From positions 1 through 43,124 of the forward strand of contig CAJJXN010000007.1 in assembly GCA_905197115.1 (NCBI GenBank): a DNA stretch of 43,124 nt, in the 5' to 3' direction. The translations under genes were made by a program, and so were the position numbers. The notes below the pieces were generated by a model, which saw nothing but the letters and a program-made list of their open reading frames with translations, ran no database searches and was not told the origin of the DNA. The stretch is from an uncultured Bacillota bacterium. Lineage in GTDB: Bacteria > Bacillota_I > Bacilli_A > RFN20 > CAG-631. Shown here one piece after another: positions 24,149 to 33,080 of this stretch (position 1 is its first letter; every line of letters starts with the position of its first letter).

Positions 24149-25414
24149 TCACTCATCCTTTGTTGTAAGAACTACATGGGTTTTATAATTGAGCATTTGT
24201 GCTACTTCCAAAATATCTTCTTTAGTAATTTTATCATATTCTTTTATGATTTCATTTAAATCAAATTTTTGTTTAAAAGAAGCATAGCGAATGTGTAAAT
24301 CCAAATAAGAAAACATATCATCTTGTTGACTGAATAGATTACGTTTAAACGTCTCTACACTTCTTTTTATTTCATGCTCCGTAATATGTCCTTTTTGGAT
24401 TAAATCAATTTGTTGTTTTATCGCTTGAATTGTTTCATCTACTTTTGAAAGTGGTACTCCTGTATAAATTAAAATATAACCATAAGAGGCATTATAAGAA
24501 GATGTAATAGAATAACAAAGTCCCTTTTTCTCGCGAATTTCTAAGAATAATTTAGATTGCATTCCTCCGCCCAAAATATCATTTAAGATGCGAACCACAT
24601 ACGATTGCTTATCACTAAAAACGATATTTGTGGTGTACAGCATTGCAATTCGTGCTTGATTCATTTCTTGATAAATCATTTTCGGCTCAATTAGTTGATT
24701 ATTTAAAGCGATAGCTGGTGAATAAAATCTTTTGTTAATTGACTCATGATAAAAATATTTTTTTAATTTTTCTTCTAATTTAGCAAATTGAATATCTCCT
24801 ATAACATAAATATCAAAAGGGGATTCAATCATTTTATGATAAAAATCAACTAAATTTTTGCTATTTAATCTTTTTAAAACATTTTTATCGCCATAAGAAG
24901 ATGCTGATATGGCTTGTTTTTTATTACCAACCAAGGAAAAAAGTGTCATCATTAAATAACGGGTTGGATTATCTTTTTGGGTTAAAATATCATTAATAAC
25001 TAAATCTTTGGCAATTGCAAATAGCGACTCATCAAAATGACCATTTTTTAAATATGGATTAAAAATACATTCATATAATAGAGCAAGAACATGATCTTCA
25101 TAATCTTTATCCGCTATGAATTGAGGATTTACATAACTGCAATGAAATTTTAGCAAACTTAATTTTCCTGAGTAGGAATGAGAAAATCCTAATTCTAAAT
25201 CATATAATTCATCTTTTCTTTTTCCTATTGATTCAATACTTGGATAAGAAGCATTCGAATTAGCTAAAATTTTACTTAATAAACGAAAAGCAGTAATGTT
25301 TTCATATTGAAATTTCGTTTTAAATACAATTTCAATTCCAATATATTTAAACTTTTTATCTTTTTGTAAAATTAGACGATTGTGACGAGATAATTTAATT
25401 ATTTTGTGATTCAT
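24149..25414 (-). CDS. ymfF: M16-family inactive partner, YmfF-like
   Basis: A 421-aa M16-fold protein without an HxxEH motif: the matching place reads AFRLLSKILANSN. It keeps later family features such as ILNDILGGGMQSKLF and EIREKKGLCYSI. It is therefore the non-catalytic subunit expected to pair with YmfH. The frame is open to 25435, but ATG 25414 has GGGAG 7 nt upstream; this start lies inside the 3' end of ftsK (20-nt overlap), so translation is coupled. Confidence 0.87.
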   Translation of the reverse strand: MNHKIIKLSRHNRLILQKDKKFKYIGIEIVFKTKFQYENITAFRLLSKILANSNASYPSIESIGKRKDELYDLELGFSHSYSGKLSLLKFHCSYVNPQFIADKDYEDHVLALLYECIFNPYLKNGHFDESLFAIAKDLVINDILTQKDNPTRYLMMTLFSLVGNKKQAISASSYGDKNVLKRLNSKNLVDFYHKMIESPFDIYVIGDIQFAKLEEKLKKYFYHESINKRFYSPAIALNNQLIEPKMIYQEMNQARIAMLYTTNIVFSDKQSYVVRILNDILGGGMQSKLFLEIREKKGLCYSITSSYNASYGYILIYTGVPLSKVDETIQAIKQQIDLIQKGHITEHEIKRSVETFKRNLFSQQDDMFSYLDLHIRYASFKQKFDLNEIIKEYDKITKEDILEVAQMLNYKTHVVLTTKDE

Positions 25415-28067
25415 TTTTCGACTCCCATTCTTCATATGTCATTAATACTTCTCTTCCCTTACTACCATTTTCAGGTCCGATAATCCCTTCATCTTCTAAC
25501 ATATCGATAAAATTAGCGGCTTTCCCATAACCAATTTTAAATTTTCGTTGAAGAAGAGAAGTACTTGCTTTTTGTTCCATTAAAACAAAGTTACGAATGT
25601 CTAAAAACTTCGCATTATAACCATTGTCTTCTTCGTTAGTATTCCCCATATTAAATTTTGTATGTATATCAAGTTCTTTTTCTTCTTCTGTACGTAAATC
25701 CATGAATTCAGGATCATATTGAGGTGAACATTGCTCTTTACAATAAGAAACAATGTCATCTATTTCTTTATCTGAAATATAAGCCCCTTGCACTCTTCGT
25801 AAACCAGTATAATCAGGTGTTAATAATAACATATCACCATTATTTAAGAGTTTTTCGGCACCACTACCGTCAATCACCGTTTTTGAGTCTGCAAAAGAAG
25901 ATAAACGGAATGTCATACGACAAGGAATATTATTTTTAATCGTACCCGTAATCACATTTACAGATGGTCTTTGCGTACATAAAATTAAATGAAGACCTGC
26001 AGCTCGACCAAGTTGAACTAAAGATTGAACTTTTTCTTCGACCAAATTGGATTGTTTATAGGCCATTAATTCAGCAAATTCATCTACAATTAAAACGATA
26101 AATGGCATTACATCTTTATTTTTTTGTTTCATTACTTCATTATAAGAAGCAATATTTTTTACCCCTAGTTTTGCAAAAACGTCGAATCGACGCATCATTT
26201 CTTTTACTAATTTATCTAAAGCAACTAAAGCTTTACTTGATTCTGTAATGATAGGACACATTAAATGCGGTAAATTCGTATAAAATAACATTTCTACTCT
26301 TTTTGGATCGACCATAATCATTCTTACTTCATTCGGTTTATAATTTAAAAGCAAAGAACAAATAATCGAATTCGCACAAACCGATTTTCCACTATTTGTA
26401 GCACCAGAAATCAAACAGTGAGGCATGCTAGTAATACTAATTGAAATTGGTTCACCACCAATTGCTTTTCCAGCTGGAACAAAAAGTTTTTCTTTTTTGT
26501 TTGGTAAAGATAAAACTAATTCCTTTAATGTTACCATTCCTCGAATTTCATTTGGAACTTCAATTCCAATAGTCGCCGGTTTTCCTGGAATTGGCGATTC
26601 TATTCTTAACGAAGTAGCACCTAAAGCGAGTTTAAAGTCTTCTTGTAAATTCATGAACGTATTTGCTCTTACTCCTGGTTGAAGCATAATCTCATAACGA
26701 GTAACAGAAGGTCCAATTGTATAATTTGTAATGGTCGCATTTACATTTAACTCTTGCATTTTTTGTGATAAAATATCGGCTTTTTGTCTTGCCAAGTCTT
26801 CATTTCGCATCGCATCTATAGAAGCTGAATTATCTTTTAATAAATAAAGAGGAGGTAATTGATATTTATTTGCATCAAATGCTTTTAAATCACATTTTTT
26901 TTCTACTTCATCTTCTTTTATATCTTTTATTTCTTCAAAAGAAGAATCATTTGAAGAATAAACAAATGTGTTCGTTTGAGGTTCCTCTTTTTCTTCTTGT
27001 TTTAATTCTTTTGAAAATTCTTGGTATTCTCTTTCTTTTTTTAAATATTCATTGGTATTTTGATTTAAGAAATTAGTTTGTACTTCTTCTTTAACAAATA
27101 AATTTTGAGTTGACTTATCCAATTGTGGTTCGGGTGATTGATACAAAAAAGATGAATCATTGCTTGTCTTTGAAGAATCGCTAAAATTAGGACGAGCAAA
27201 AACTTTTGTTTCATTTAAATCATCAATTACATTTTCAAAATCAGATAACTTTTTATAAGGTGTTGCCTCTTTTACTAACGTTTTGCTTTCAATTGCATCT
27301 TCTTTCACATCATCTTGAATTAAAAATACGGAACTTTTAGCAGGCGCTTGAGAAGACATCATTTCTTCTTGCAATTTTTTTTCTTTTTCTTCTTCTAATA
27401 AGCGTTGCTTTTCCTCTTGCAATTTTTGTTGTTGCTTTAAATATTCTTCTTTTTTTCTTTCTTGTTTCTCTTTTTTTAGCTTTTTAGACTCAGCCAAAAC
27501 TTTTTTGAATTTTTTAAACACTTTTATTAATGGTTTTTGGAAAAGTAAATATAAGAAACCTAAAAGTAATAAAATATAAATTGCTAAAGTCCAACCCTCT
27601 GATCCTAATAAGGTATTGAAAATAGCCATTAAAAGATATCCTAACCAACCACCACCATAACTACCCACTATATTTTTAGTATCGGCTAAACTTGTTGGTA
27701 AAACTGTTTTAAAAACACTTGTAAAATTATGAATGGTAACATTGCGTCCATAAGAAGATAAAGCTAAAATACAAATAAAGCAACAAAGAACTAATACATA
27801 TTGAATTTTTGAAAACACTTTAAAATTCTTCTTTTTAAAAGTCATGTAAATGCCAATTCCTAATATAAAAAGAACCACAAAAATATAACAAGTTCCAAAC
27901 ATGAAAATAAAAGCATATTTTAAAGCATTTGCAATAACACCTGTATTCGCTATAACTAAAAAAGAAAAAACTATTAAAATTAAGCCAATCATGGCGGTAA
28001 TGGTTTCTTTATCTTTTGCAGGTTGAGTTTTTTCTTCTTTGATTTTTTGATGTTTATCCTTGGACAT
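25395..28067 (-). CDS. ftsK: DNA translocase FtsK/SpoIIIE
   Basis: An 890-aa septal DNA pump that clears chromosome from the division septum and, in sporulating cells, moves it into the forespore. Four N-terminal membrane helices (about 22-175) are followed by a charged coiled coil rich in K, E and Q (about 190-240), a low-complexity linker, and the motor. Walker A is GATNSGKSVCAN (about 552) and Walker B is FIVLIVDEFAEL (about 664). The C-terminal winged-helix gamma domain (from about 825; LLQRKFKIGYGKAANFIDML) reads KOPS/SRS sequences. Given the sporulation genes nearby it may be the SpoIIIE of this organism; sequence alone does not separate the two names. Confidence 0.94.
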   Translation of the reverse strand: MSKDKHQKIKEEKTQPAKDKETITAMIGLILIVFSFLVIANTGVIANALKYAFIFMFGTCYIFVVLFILGIGIYMTFKKKNFKVFSKIQYVLVLCCFICILALSSYGRNVTIHNFTSVFKTVLPTSLADTKNIVGSYGGGWLGYLLMAIFNTLLGSEGWTLAIYILLLLGFLYLLFQKPLIKVFKKFKKVLAESKKLKKEKQERKKEEYLKQQQKLQEEKQRLLEEEKEKKLQEEMMSSQAPAKSSVFLIQDDVKEDAIESKTLVKEATPYKKLSDFENVIDDLNETKVFARPNFSDSSKTSNDSSFLYQSPEPQLDKSTQNLFVKEEVQTNFLNQNTNEYLKKEREYQEFSKELKQEEKEEPQTNTFVYSSNDSSFEEIKDIKEDEVEKKCDLKAFDANKYQLPPLYLLKDNSASIDAMRNEDLARQKADILSQKMQELNVNATITNYTIGPSVTRYEIMLQPGVRANTFMNLQEDFKLALGATSLRIESPIPGKPATIGIEVPNEIRGMVTLKELVLSLPNKKEKLFVPAGKAIGGEPISISITSMPHCLISGATNSGKSVCANSIICSLLLNYKPNEVRMIMVDPKRVEMLFYTNLPHLMCPIITESSKALVALDKLVKEMMRRFDVFAKLGVKNIASYNEVMKQKNKDVMPFIVLIVDEFAELMAYKQSNLVEEKVQSLVQLGRAAGLHLILCTQRPSVNVITGTIKNNIPCRMTFRLSSFADSKTVIDGSGAEKLLNNGDMLLLTPDYTGLRRVQGAYISDKEIDDIVSYCKEQCSPQYDPEFMDLRTEEEKELDIHTKFNMGNTNEEDNGYNAKFLDIRNFVLMEQKASTSLLQRKFKIGYGKAANFIDMLEDEGIIGPENGSKGREVLMTYEEWESKNESQNN

Positions 28068-28093
28068 TTTTAATCACCTGTCTTCAATTTATT

Positions 28094-28126
28094 ATTATAA
28101 CAATTTTTTTTATATTTTAAAATATA
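28094..28126 (-). promoter_or_regulatory. ftsK promoter with upstream palindrome
   Basis: TGTTATAAT on the minus strand (TATAAT at 28099-28094) is an extended -10 about 27 nt before ftsK. A 16-bp perfect palindrome, TATATTTTAAAATATA (28111-28126), covers the place of the -35. It may be an operator or chance AT-rich symmetry. Confidence 0.5.
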
Positions 28127-28148
28127 AAAAACAAAATAGAAACTTTAA

Positions 28149-28193
28149 AAAAAAGAAAAAGAATGTAAAATAAACTCATCTTACATTCCTTTT
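28149..28193 (-). terminator. Terminator of hrcA-grpE-dnaK-dnaJ operon
   Basis: A 13-nt stem (28156-28168 with 28181-28193; core GAATGTAA/TTACATTC) followed by T-rich DNA on the minus strand. Confidence 0.8.
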
Positions 28194-28198
28194 ACTCT

Positions 28199-29344
28199 TT
28201 ATAATTTAAAAGTTTTCTTGATTTTATCGATAAACTTTTCATTTGGCTTATCTTTTTTAACACCTTCTAAGCTACGAAGTTGTTCATATAATTTTTTCTC
28301 TTCTTTGCTTACATTAGTAGGTACTTTTACTACAATTTTGATGATTTGATCACCATAATTATCACTTCTTACATCTTTAAAGCCTTTTCCTTTTAAACGA
28401 ATAGTAGCATTATTTTGAACTCCTGATGGAATATCAACCATCTCTGTTCCATAAATAGTTGGCACTTCACAACGAAGCCCTAAAATAGCATCTGTTGTAT
28501 TAATTGGAAATTCTAAATAAACATTATTTCCTTCTCGTTTAAAATCAGTGTGTTCTTCAACAATAATTTCGATATATAAATCGCCACAACTTCCACCATT
28601 GCGACCAATTCCGCCTTTTCCAGCTAAACGTAATTGACGACCACTGCTAATTCCTTGTGGAATTTTTAAATCATATTGTTCTTTAACTTTAACATATCCT
28701 TGTCCATTACATATGCTACAAGATTTTTTAATTCTTTTTCCTGTTCCATTACAAGTAGGACATGTCTTTTCAGAAATCATGTTTCCAAAAATACTTTGTA
28801 CTTGAGTTTTAACTTTTCCTGTTCCTCGACATGTTGGACATGTTTCAACATCATTTGGTGTTTCTGCTCCACTACCATGACAATGATCACAAGTCTTATA
28901 GTAATTGAGCGGAATTTTTAAAGTTACTCCCTTTACAGAATCCATAAAAGAAATGGTCAATGTACGATATTCATCTTCGCCTTTCATTGGTCCATTATTT
29001 GCTCTTGAAGAGCCTCTTCTTCCACCAAAGAAACTGCTAAAAATATCGCCTAAATCACCAAAATCTCCGAAATCACCATTAAAATTTGCACCATTAAAGC
29101 CACCAGCTGCACTTGGATCAATTCCTGCATGACCATATTGATCATATAATTGTCTTTTCTTTTCATCACTTAAAATATCATAAGCATTTTGAACTTCTTT
29201 AAATTTTTCTTCTGCTCCTGGTTCTTTATTCAAATCAGGATGATATTTTTTTACTAGTTTTCGGTGAGCACTTTTAATTTCTTCTTGGGTCGCATTTTTG
29301 CTAATCCCTAACACTTCATATAAATCTCTTTTTTCTGCGGCCAT
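28199..29344 (-). CDS. dnaJ: Chaperone protein DnaJ
   Basis: A 381-aa type I Hsp40. It has a J-domain (residues 7-72) with HPD in KKYHPDLNK, a Gly/Phe-rich stretch (GGFNGANFNGDFGDFGD), and four zinc repeats CDHCHGSG, CPTCRGTG, CPTCNGTG and CSICNGQG. Two beta-barrel substrate domains follow. It stimulates DnaK ATPase and hands over unfolded clients. It is the last gene of the heat-shock operon, separated from dnaK by a hairpin that may lower its expression. Confidence 0.97.
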   Translation of the reverse strand: MAAEKRDLYEVLGISKNATQEEIKSAHRKLVKKYHPDLNKEPGAEEKFKEVQNAYDILSDEKKRQLYDQYGHAGIDPSAAGGFNGANFNGDFGDFGDLGDIFSSFFGGRRGSSRANNGPMKGEDEYRTLTISFMDSVKGVTLKIPLNYYKTCDHCHGSGAETPNDVETCPTCRGTGKVKTQVQSIFGNMISEKTCPTCNGTGKRIKKSCSICNGQGYVKVKEQYDLKIPQGISSGRQLRLAGKGGIGRNGGSCGDLYIEIIVEEHTDFKREGNNVYLEFPINTTDAILGLRCEVPTIYGTEMVDIPSGVQNNATIRLKGKGFKDVRSDNYGDQIIKIVVKVPTNVSKEEKKLYEQLRSLEGVKKDKPNEKFIDKIKKTFKL

Positions 29345-29366
29345 ATTGTCTTCTCCTTTTATCTAA

Positions 29367-29400
29367 AATGGGGAGTGCAGCTATTTTCTACACTCCCATT
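29367..29400 (-). other. Hairpin in the dnaK-dnaJ gap
   Basis: GGGAGTG (29371-29377) pairs with CACTCCC (29391-29397), extended by AAT/ATT across one bulged base. On the minus strand only CCATTTTAG follows, not a full U-tract. It could be a leaky terminator or an RNA-processing/stability element. Confidence 0.6.
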
Positions 29401-29413
29401 AATTTGAATGTTT

Positions 29414-31231
29414 TTAAGCGTTGATTGGTTCGTCATCACTTGGTGTATTACCACCATTTGAAGAGTTTTGTTGATTTTGACTTGCTTGCGCTTGTTGTGC
29501 TGCTTGTTCAAATTCAGCAAAAGTTCTTTCGTATTCTGGTAATTTATTTTTCAAATCAGCTGGAGATAAATTACTAATATCATTCTTTAAATTTGAAATT
29601 GCATCTTTTGTGCGGTTTAATACTTCTTCACTTACAAGATTTCCATGTTCATTTACTCTGTTTTCCATTTCATTGACATAGGATTCTGCTTTGTTCTTTG
29701 TTTCTACTTCTTCACGACGTCTTTCATCTGCTTCTTTATTTAATTCAGCTTCTTTTACCATTTTTTCAATTTCATCTTTATTCAAACCAGAAGAACCACT
29801 AATTGTGATTGATTGTTCTTTATTTGTATCTAAATCTTTTGCACTAACATTTACAATACCATTTACGTCAATATTGAAAGTAACTTCAATACGAGGTGTA
29901 CCACGACGAGCTGGACGAATACCATCTAATTTAAATGTTCCTAAAAGTTTATTGTCACGAGCAATTGATCTTTCTCCTTGGAATACTTGAATATCAACAG
30001 CTGGTTGATTATCTTCTGCAGTAGAGAAAGTTTGTGATTTTGTTGTTGGAATTGTTGTATTTCTAGGAATTAATACAGTCATTACACCACCAAGAGTTTC
30101 AATACCTAAAGATAATGGTGTTACATCAAGTAATAAAACATCTTTAACATCCCCACGGATAATACCCCCTTGAACAGCTGCACCAATTGCAACAGATTCA
30201 TCAGGGTTGATAGAACGATTTGGTTCTTTACCCAAAATACGTTTAACTGCATCCACAACGGCTGGCATACGAGTTGATCCGCCAACTAATAAAATTTCTG
30301 AAATATCATTTGGTTGTAAGTTAGCATCACGTAATGCTTGTTCAACTGGTTTTGTTGTGCGATCTAATAAATGTTTTGTCATGTTTTGGAAATTAGCTCT
30401 TGTCAATTTTCTTTCAAAGTTAACTGGTCCTTGAGCCGTCATTGCAATGAATGGAAGCATAATTGTGGTTTCAACCATAGCTGAAAGTTCAATTTTTGCT
30501 TTTTCTGCAGCATCTTTTAAACGTTGCATTGCCATCTTATCATTTGCTAAGTTAACATTAAATTCATTTTGAATTTCTTTTAATATCCATTTTTGAACTT
30601 CTTCATCCCAGTCATCTCCACCTAGTTTGTTATCACCTGCAGTAGAGATTACTTCAAAAGTGCCATCTCCAATTTCAAGAATAGAAACATCAAATGTTCC
30701 ACCGCCTAAGTCAAATACAAGAACTTTTTCGTTTCCTTTGTTTTCCATACCATAAGCTAAGGCAGCTGCAGTTGGTTCGTTAATAATACGAACAACATCT
30801 AATCCAGCGATCACTCCTGCATCCTTCGTTGCTTGTCTTTGAGCATCATTGAAATAAGCAGGAACGGTAATAACTGCTTTTTCAATTTTTTGACCTAAAT
30901 TGTCTTCAGCATATTTTTTCATGTATTGTAAAATTTTTGCACTAATTTCTTGAGGTGTTAAATCTTTGTTAATACAATTAATATGCGTTTTTTCATTTGT
31001 ACCTATTTTTCTTTTAATAGAAGCTACTGTATCAATATTTGTAACCATTTGTCTTTTTGCAGCATCTCCTACAATTTCTTCTCCATTTGCTTTAAAAGCG
31101 ACAACAGATGGAGTGGTGTTTTTTCCTTCTGGATTTGGAATTACTTTCCATTTGCCATCAGGTTGCATATAACTAACTACTGAATTTGTTGTACCTAAGT
31201 CGATACCAATAATAATACTATTTTGTGCCAT
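29414..31231 (-). CDS. dnaK: Chaperone protein DnaK (Hsp70)
   Basis: A 605-aa Hsp70. The ATPase domain starts IIIGIDLGTTNSVV and contains VFDLGGGTFDVSIL and LLVGGSTRMP. The substrate-binding domain starts at about 390 (DVTPLSLGIETLGG), and the helical lid ends in a Q/N-rich tail. AGGAGG is 9 nt before ATG. It lacks the 24-residue insertion of Gram-negative DnaK, as Gram-positive forms do. Confidence 0.98.
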   Translation of the reverse strand: MAQNSIIIGIDLGTTNSVVSYMQPDGKWKVIPNPEGKNTTPSVVAFKANGEEIVGDAAKRQMVTNIDTVASIKRKIGTNEKTHINCINKDLTPQEISAKILQYMKKYAEDNLGQKIEKAVITVPAYFNDAQRQATKDAGVIAGLDVVRIINEPTAAALAYGMENKGNEKVLVFDLGGGTFDVSILEIGDGTFEVISTAGDNKLGGDDWDEEVQKWILKEIQNEFNVNLANDKMAMQRLKDAAEKAKIELSAMVETTIMLPFIAMTAQGPVNFERKLTRANFQNMTKHLLDRTTKPVEQALRDANLQPNDISEILLVGGSTRMPAVVDAVKRILGKEPNRSINPDESVAIGAAVQGGIIRGDVKDVLLLDVTPLSLGIETLGGVMTVLIPRNTTIPTTKSQTFSTAEDNQPAVDIQVFQGERSIARDNKLLGTFKLDGIRPARRGTPRIEVTFNIDVNGIVNVSAKDLDTNKEQSITISGSSGLNKDEIEKMVKEAELNKEADERRREEVETKNKAESYVNEMENRVNEHGNLVSEEVLNRTKDAISNLKNDISNLSPADLKNKLPEYERTFAEFEQAAQQAQASQNQQNSSNGGNTPSDDEPINA

Positions 31232-31244
31232 AATCTATTTCCTC

Positions 31245-31838
31245 CTAAGCTTGCGCTTGTAACTCTTCTTTATTTTCTTTTTCTTTTTTCTTTGCCCCAA
31301 CGCTTACCGTTGTTGCTCTTAATAAACGATCATGAAGTTTATAACCTTTTTGATAAATTTTTACAACCTTATCGATTTGGTTTTCATCTTCAACTTCAAC
31401 TGTATCCATTGCAAAATGAATTTCATGATTAAATTCATCACCTAATTTACATGGGATTTCAACCACGCCTTCTGTTTCTAAGGCTTGTAACATTTGACGA
31501 TATACAACATCAAATCCCATCACATAATTTTTTACTTCTGCAGGTAAAGTATCTACACTTCCAATTACCATTGAAAAGATATCTAAACTTGGCAATAATT
31601 TTTCAACTACTGCTTGAGATTGATATTTTGCCATATTCACATAATCTTTTTGATATTGCTTACGTAAGTTATCCATGTCAGCGAAAAGACGATAATATTT
31701 ATCTTTCCATTCTTTCACTTCTTCTTGTAAATTTTTCACAAGGTCTTTTTTTTCTTTTTTTGATTTTTTTTCTTCTGTTACTTCAGTTTCAACCTCTTTT
31801 TCTGAAGCAACCTCTTTTTCTAATTTTTCTTCTTCCAT
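31245..31838 (-). CDS. grpE: Nucleotide exchange factor GrpE
   Basis: Drives ADP release from DnaK. The 197 aa comprise a very charged, probably disordered N-terminus (Glu/Lys repeats, 1-35), a long dimer coiled coil (about 36-95), and a beta domain with the signature KVVKIYQKGYKLHDRLLRAT. ATG 31838 has AAGGAG 8 nt upstream; the other ATG (31844) is only 2 nt from it. The gene begins 2 nt after the hrcA stop. Confidence 0.95.
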   Translation of the reverse strand: MEEEKLEKEVASEKEVETEVTEEKKSKKEKKDLVKNLQEEVKEWKDKYYRLFADMDNLRKQYQKDYVNMAKYQSQAVVEKLLPSLDIFSMVIGSVDTLPAEVKNYVMGFDVVYRQMLQALETEGVVEIPCKLGDEFNHEIHFAMDTVEVEDENQIDKVVKIYQKGYKLHDRLLRATTVSVGAKKKEKENKEELQAQA

Positions 31839-31840
31839 TT

Positions 31841-32866
31841 TCATTTCTCCTTATCATTTACAAGTTCATCAATGGAACTAGATAAAAATTCTAACGCATC
31901 CATTACTTGACTATAATCCATTCTTGTAGGACCAATAATTGCAATAGTACCCGAATTTGAATTAGATAATTTCAGTTTTGTAGAAACAATCGAAACATCT
32001 TCTAGATCGGTCACTTTATTTTCTTTTCCAATTGAAACATTGATGCCTTCATATTCATTATCAAAACTTTTCCAAATATTATTGTCTTCTAATAATTTAG
32101 CCACTTTTTTCATTTTTTGAATATCTGCAAAGTCTTTTTGACTTAATAAGTTGTTTTTTCCATAATAAGATATTCTTTCACTTGCAAATTTTAAAAATGC
32201 ATGGGCAAAAGCATTATAGACAGCTTCATAATTTTTAATATGTTCAGATAAAACAACTTGAATACTTCTTAAGGCAATTTCAGAATCATTCAGCGTCACA
32301 CCAATAATTCTTTTATTAATAATGCGAATGCAATCTTCTAATTCCTCAATTTTACTTCCACTTGGAATGTTAATCGTTTTATGTTCTACATAACCACTAT
32401 CTGTAATAAAAATGACGATTGCGGTAGATGAATTAAGACGAATGAGTTCAATTTTAGCAATTCTTTCCTTACTGCCATCAGGTCCCATCACAACCGAAAC
32501 AAGGTTTGTCATATTTGAAATAATTTGACAACATTCATCAATAATTTGATCGGTATGCATGGTCTTACTATGGTCTTCAATGAAATTTTTTAACTTTGAC
32601 TTAATAGTTCTTGCCCGATTATCACTTCTTAAATGTTCAATATAATAACGATATCCTTTAACGCTTGGTACACGACCTGCACTTGTATGTGGTTTTTCAA
32701 TGTAACCTTCTTCTTCTAAATTAAACATTTCATTACGAATGGTTGCACTTGAATAATCTAAATTATATTGCTCAATTAAAGTATTTGATCCAACCGGATG
32801 AGCTGTTTTGACAAATTCCTCTACTATTAATTTTAATATGAGAAATTTTCTTGGTATTGTCTCCAT
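31841..32866 (-). CDS. hrcA: Heat-inducible transcription repressor HrcA
   Basis: Repressor of class I heat-shock genes; binds CIRCE as a dimer and needs GroEL for activity. An N-terminal winged helix (SSATIRNEMFNLEEEGYIEKP, with TSAGRVPS after it) is followed by a GAF-like domain and a C-terminal dimer region. ATG 32866 fits the family N-terminus ETIPRKFLIL and the nearby GGTG SD. Two CIRCE sites lie directly upstream, so the gene controls itself and grpE-dnaK-dnaJ. Confidence 0.96.
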   Translation of the reverse strand: METIPRKFLILKLIVEEFVKTAHPVGSNTLIEQYNLDYSSATIRNEMFNLEEEGYIEKPHTSAGRVPSVKGYRYYIEHLRSDNRARTIKSKLKNFIEDHSKTMHTDQIIDECCQIISNMTNLVSVVMGPDGSKERIAKIELIRLNSSTAIVIFITDSGYVEHKTINIPSGSKIEELEDCIRIINKRIIGVTLNDSEIALRSIQVVLSEHIKNYEAVYNAFAHAFLKFASERISYYGKNNLLSQKDFADIQKMKKVAKLLEDNNIWKSFDNEYEGINVSIGKENKVTDLEDVSIVSTKLKLSNSNSGTIAIIGPTRMDYSQVMDALEFLSSSIDELVNDKEK

Positions 32867-32880
32867 TTCATCACCACCCA

Positions 32881-32907
32881 TTAGCACTATATGTTTTTAA
32901 GTGCTAA
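32881..32907 (-). promoter_or_regulatory. CIRCE operator 1
   Basis: Inverted repeat TTAGCACT and AGTGCTAA in the standard 27-bp CIRCE frame (9-nt arms, 9-nt spacer; the innermost base pair is A/T instead of C/G). It lies in the 5' untranslated region, 15 nt before hrcA. Confidence 0.95.
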
Positions 32908-32911
32908 CATT

Positions 32912-32940
32912 ATTATACTTACTTCATTTAGCACTGTCAA
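32912..32940 (-). promoter_or_regulatory. Consensus sigma-A promoter of hrcA operon
   Basis: Minus strand: perfect TTGACA (32940-32935), 17 nt, perfect TATAAT (32917-32912). The -35 is inside CIRCE 2 and CIRCE 1 follows the -10, so HrcA can clamp the promoter from both sides. Confidence 0.95.
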
Positions 32941-32954
32941 TATTTTAGTGCTAA
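32928..32954 (-). promoter_or_regulatory. CIRCE operator 2
   Basis: A second CIRCE frame, arms TTAGCACTG and TAGTGCTAA with a 9-nt spacer (only the innermost base pair deviates). It covers the -35 element of the operon promoter. Confidence 0.95.
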
Positions 32955-33000
32955 TTTTTTATTTTTTTTCTTTTTATTTTAAAAATAAAATAAAACTCAT

Positions 33001-33022
33001 AAAAAAAGCCTTTAAAAAGGCT
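33001..33022 (-). terminator. Second terminator after BspA-like gene
   Basis: AGCCTTT (33007-33013) with AAAGGCT (33016-33022), then a T-run on the minus strand. Confidence 0.8.
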
Positions 33023-33030
33023 AAAAATGT

Positions 33031-33071
33031 CAAAATAAAAACTTTAACAAAGATTTACTTCATTAAAGTTT
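33031..33071 (-). terminator. First terminator after BspA-like gene
   Basis: AAACTTTAA (33039-33047) with TTAAAGTTT (33063-33071), followed by TTATTTTG on the minus strand. Together with the next hairpin it insulates the LRR gene from the heat-shock operon. Confidence 0.65.
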
Positions 33072-33080
33072 ATTTCGTTT

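Noticed and set aside
28676..29132. Plus-strand Cys/Thr-rich and Pro-rich frames opposite dnaJ
   Set aside because: They reflect the zinc-finger and Gly/Phe codons of dnaJ read backwards.
31451..31885. Plus-strand frame of 144 codons opposite grpE
   Set aside because: It mirrors grpE, is dominated by Leu/Phe from A-rich antisense codons, and has no SD or family pattern.
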